Shown one piece after another: positions 6,551 through 6,803 of a DNA stretch of 6,803 bases. This stretch comes from an uncultured Steroidobacter sp. (GTDB taxonomy: Bacteria > Pseudomonadota > Gammaproteobacteria > Steroidobacterales > Steroidobacteraceae), in contig CAMLEO010000346.1 of the NCBI GenBank assembly GCA_946478975.1, forward strand, positions 1-6,803, read 5' to 3'. A model generated the notes under the pieces. That model did no database searches. It was not told the origin of the DNA and was given only the letters and a program-made list of their open reading frames with translations. Position 1 is the first letter of the stretch, and every line of letters starts with the position of its first letter. The position numbers and the translations under genes are program-made.

Positions 6551-6803
6551 ATGACCGTCGCCGACTACGCAGCAAACTTCTTCGGCCTGCCCATCGTCGA
6601 CTTTCGCCACGGGGACCAGGTCAAGCGGCGGGATTGTGTATATCGGCTGATGCAGGAAACGTATGACGCGGAGGAGTCGCAGCGTGAGTTGCTCGACGGC
6701 TTCCTGGCGCAAGTGGACACCGAGGCGCTCGAAGCGCTGGTGATCGGGCCCTGGAGCGAGGCGTCCAGCGACGGCCCGGAGGGATTCTTCGACGGGCTGA
6801 TCG
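6551..6803 (+). CDS. STM4015-family-like protein (N-terminal part, runs off the right edge)
   Basis: An open frame from ATG 6551 continues for 84 codons to the window edge with no stop. GGAG (6541-6544) lies 6 bases before the ATG. The N-terminus opens MTVADYAANFFGLPIVDF. It continues with VYRLMQETYDAEESQRELLDG's acidic helix (about 30-49) and then ALEALVIGPWSEA (about 58-70), where a hydrophobic strand leads into a Gly-Pro-Trp turn. This order resembles the start of STM4015-family proteins, which are leucine-rich-repeat proteins I recall from a conserved cluster with STM4014 and neighbours. The repeats themselves would lie beyond the window, so the assignment rests on the first 84 residues only. 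The visible part has no signal peptide or membrane segment. It is divergently placed from the DUF6496-type gene. If the assignment is right, a protein-interaction role is likely. Confidence 0.7.
   Translation, partial: MTVADYAANFFGLPIVDFRHGDQVKRRDCVYRLMQETYDAEESQRELLDGFLAQVDTEALEALVIGPWSEASSDGPEGFFDGLI

Overview
This is a gene-dense chromosomal segment of a high-GC bacterium (low to mid 60s % GC by eye). Codon use has strong G/C third-position bias, and several genes carry clear Shine-Dalgarno sites. Exported proteins have Gram-negative-style signal peptides. The gene mix (an exported M20 peptidase, a NylB-like serine hydrolase and a basic DUF6496-type protein) suggests a proteobacterium, perhaps a soil or freshwater gammaproteobacterium of the Steroidobacter/Xanthomonadales kind. 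That placement is a judgement from protein style, not a measured phylogeny. I see no rRNA, tRNA, CRISPR array, insertion sequence or phage gene.

Layout. Left part (1-2388), minus strand: a large zinc-ribbon-bearing short-chain dehydrogenase/reductase (SDR, 2388-853), followed 83 bp downstream by a hypothetical protein, possibly DUF4034-like, that starts at 769 and runs off the left edge. Divergent from the SDR, with only 36 bp between the start codons, is a plus-strand run: an exported M20-family metallopeptidase (2425-3756) and a GNAT acetyltransferase (3759-4295) tightly coupled to it. After a 121-bp gap comes a second plus-strand pair: a 101-residue membrane-anchored four-cysteine protein (4417-4722) and, 20 bp later, a periplasmic SxxK serine hydrolase (4743-5915). 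A short basic DUF6496-type protein (6395-5961) converges on the hydrolase. At the right edge, divergent from it, an STM4015-like protein starts at 6551 and runs out of the window.

How they may work together. The peptidase/acetyltransferase pair and the small protein/serine hydrolase pair each look like a two-gene transcription unit. In the second pair, the small protein resembles the N-terminal membrane-anchor and Cys segment that I recall being fused to the same hydrolase type in other bacteria, so the two products may form one split enzyme. The SDR belongs to an unusual subfamily: it has an added zinc knuckle, a long insertion and Thr at the position of the catalytic Tyr. No single obvious novel defence or biosynthetic system spans the window. 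The best leads are the split hydrolase pair, the non-canonical SDR with a probable leaderless start, and the STM4015-like gene at the right edge.
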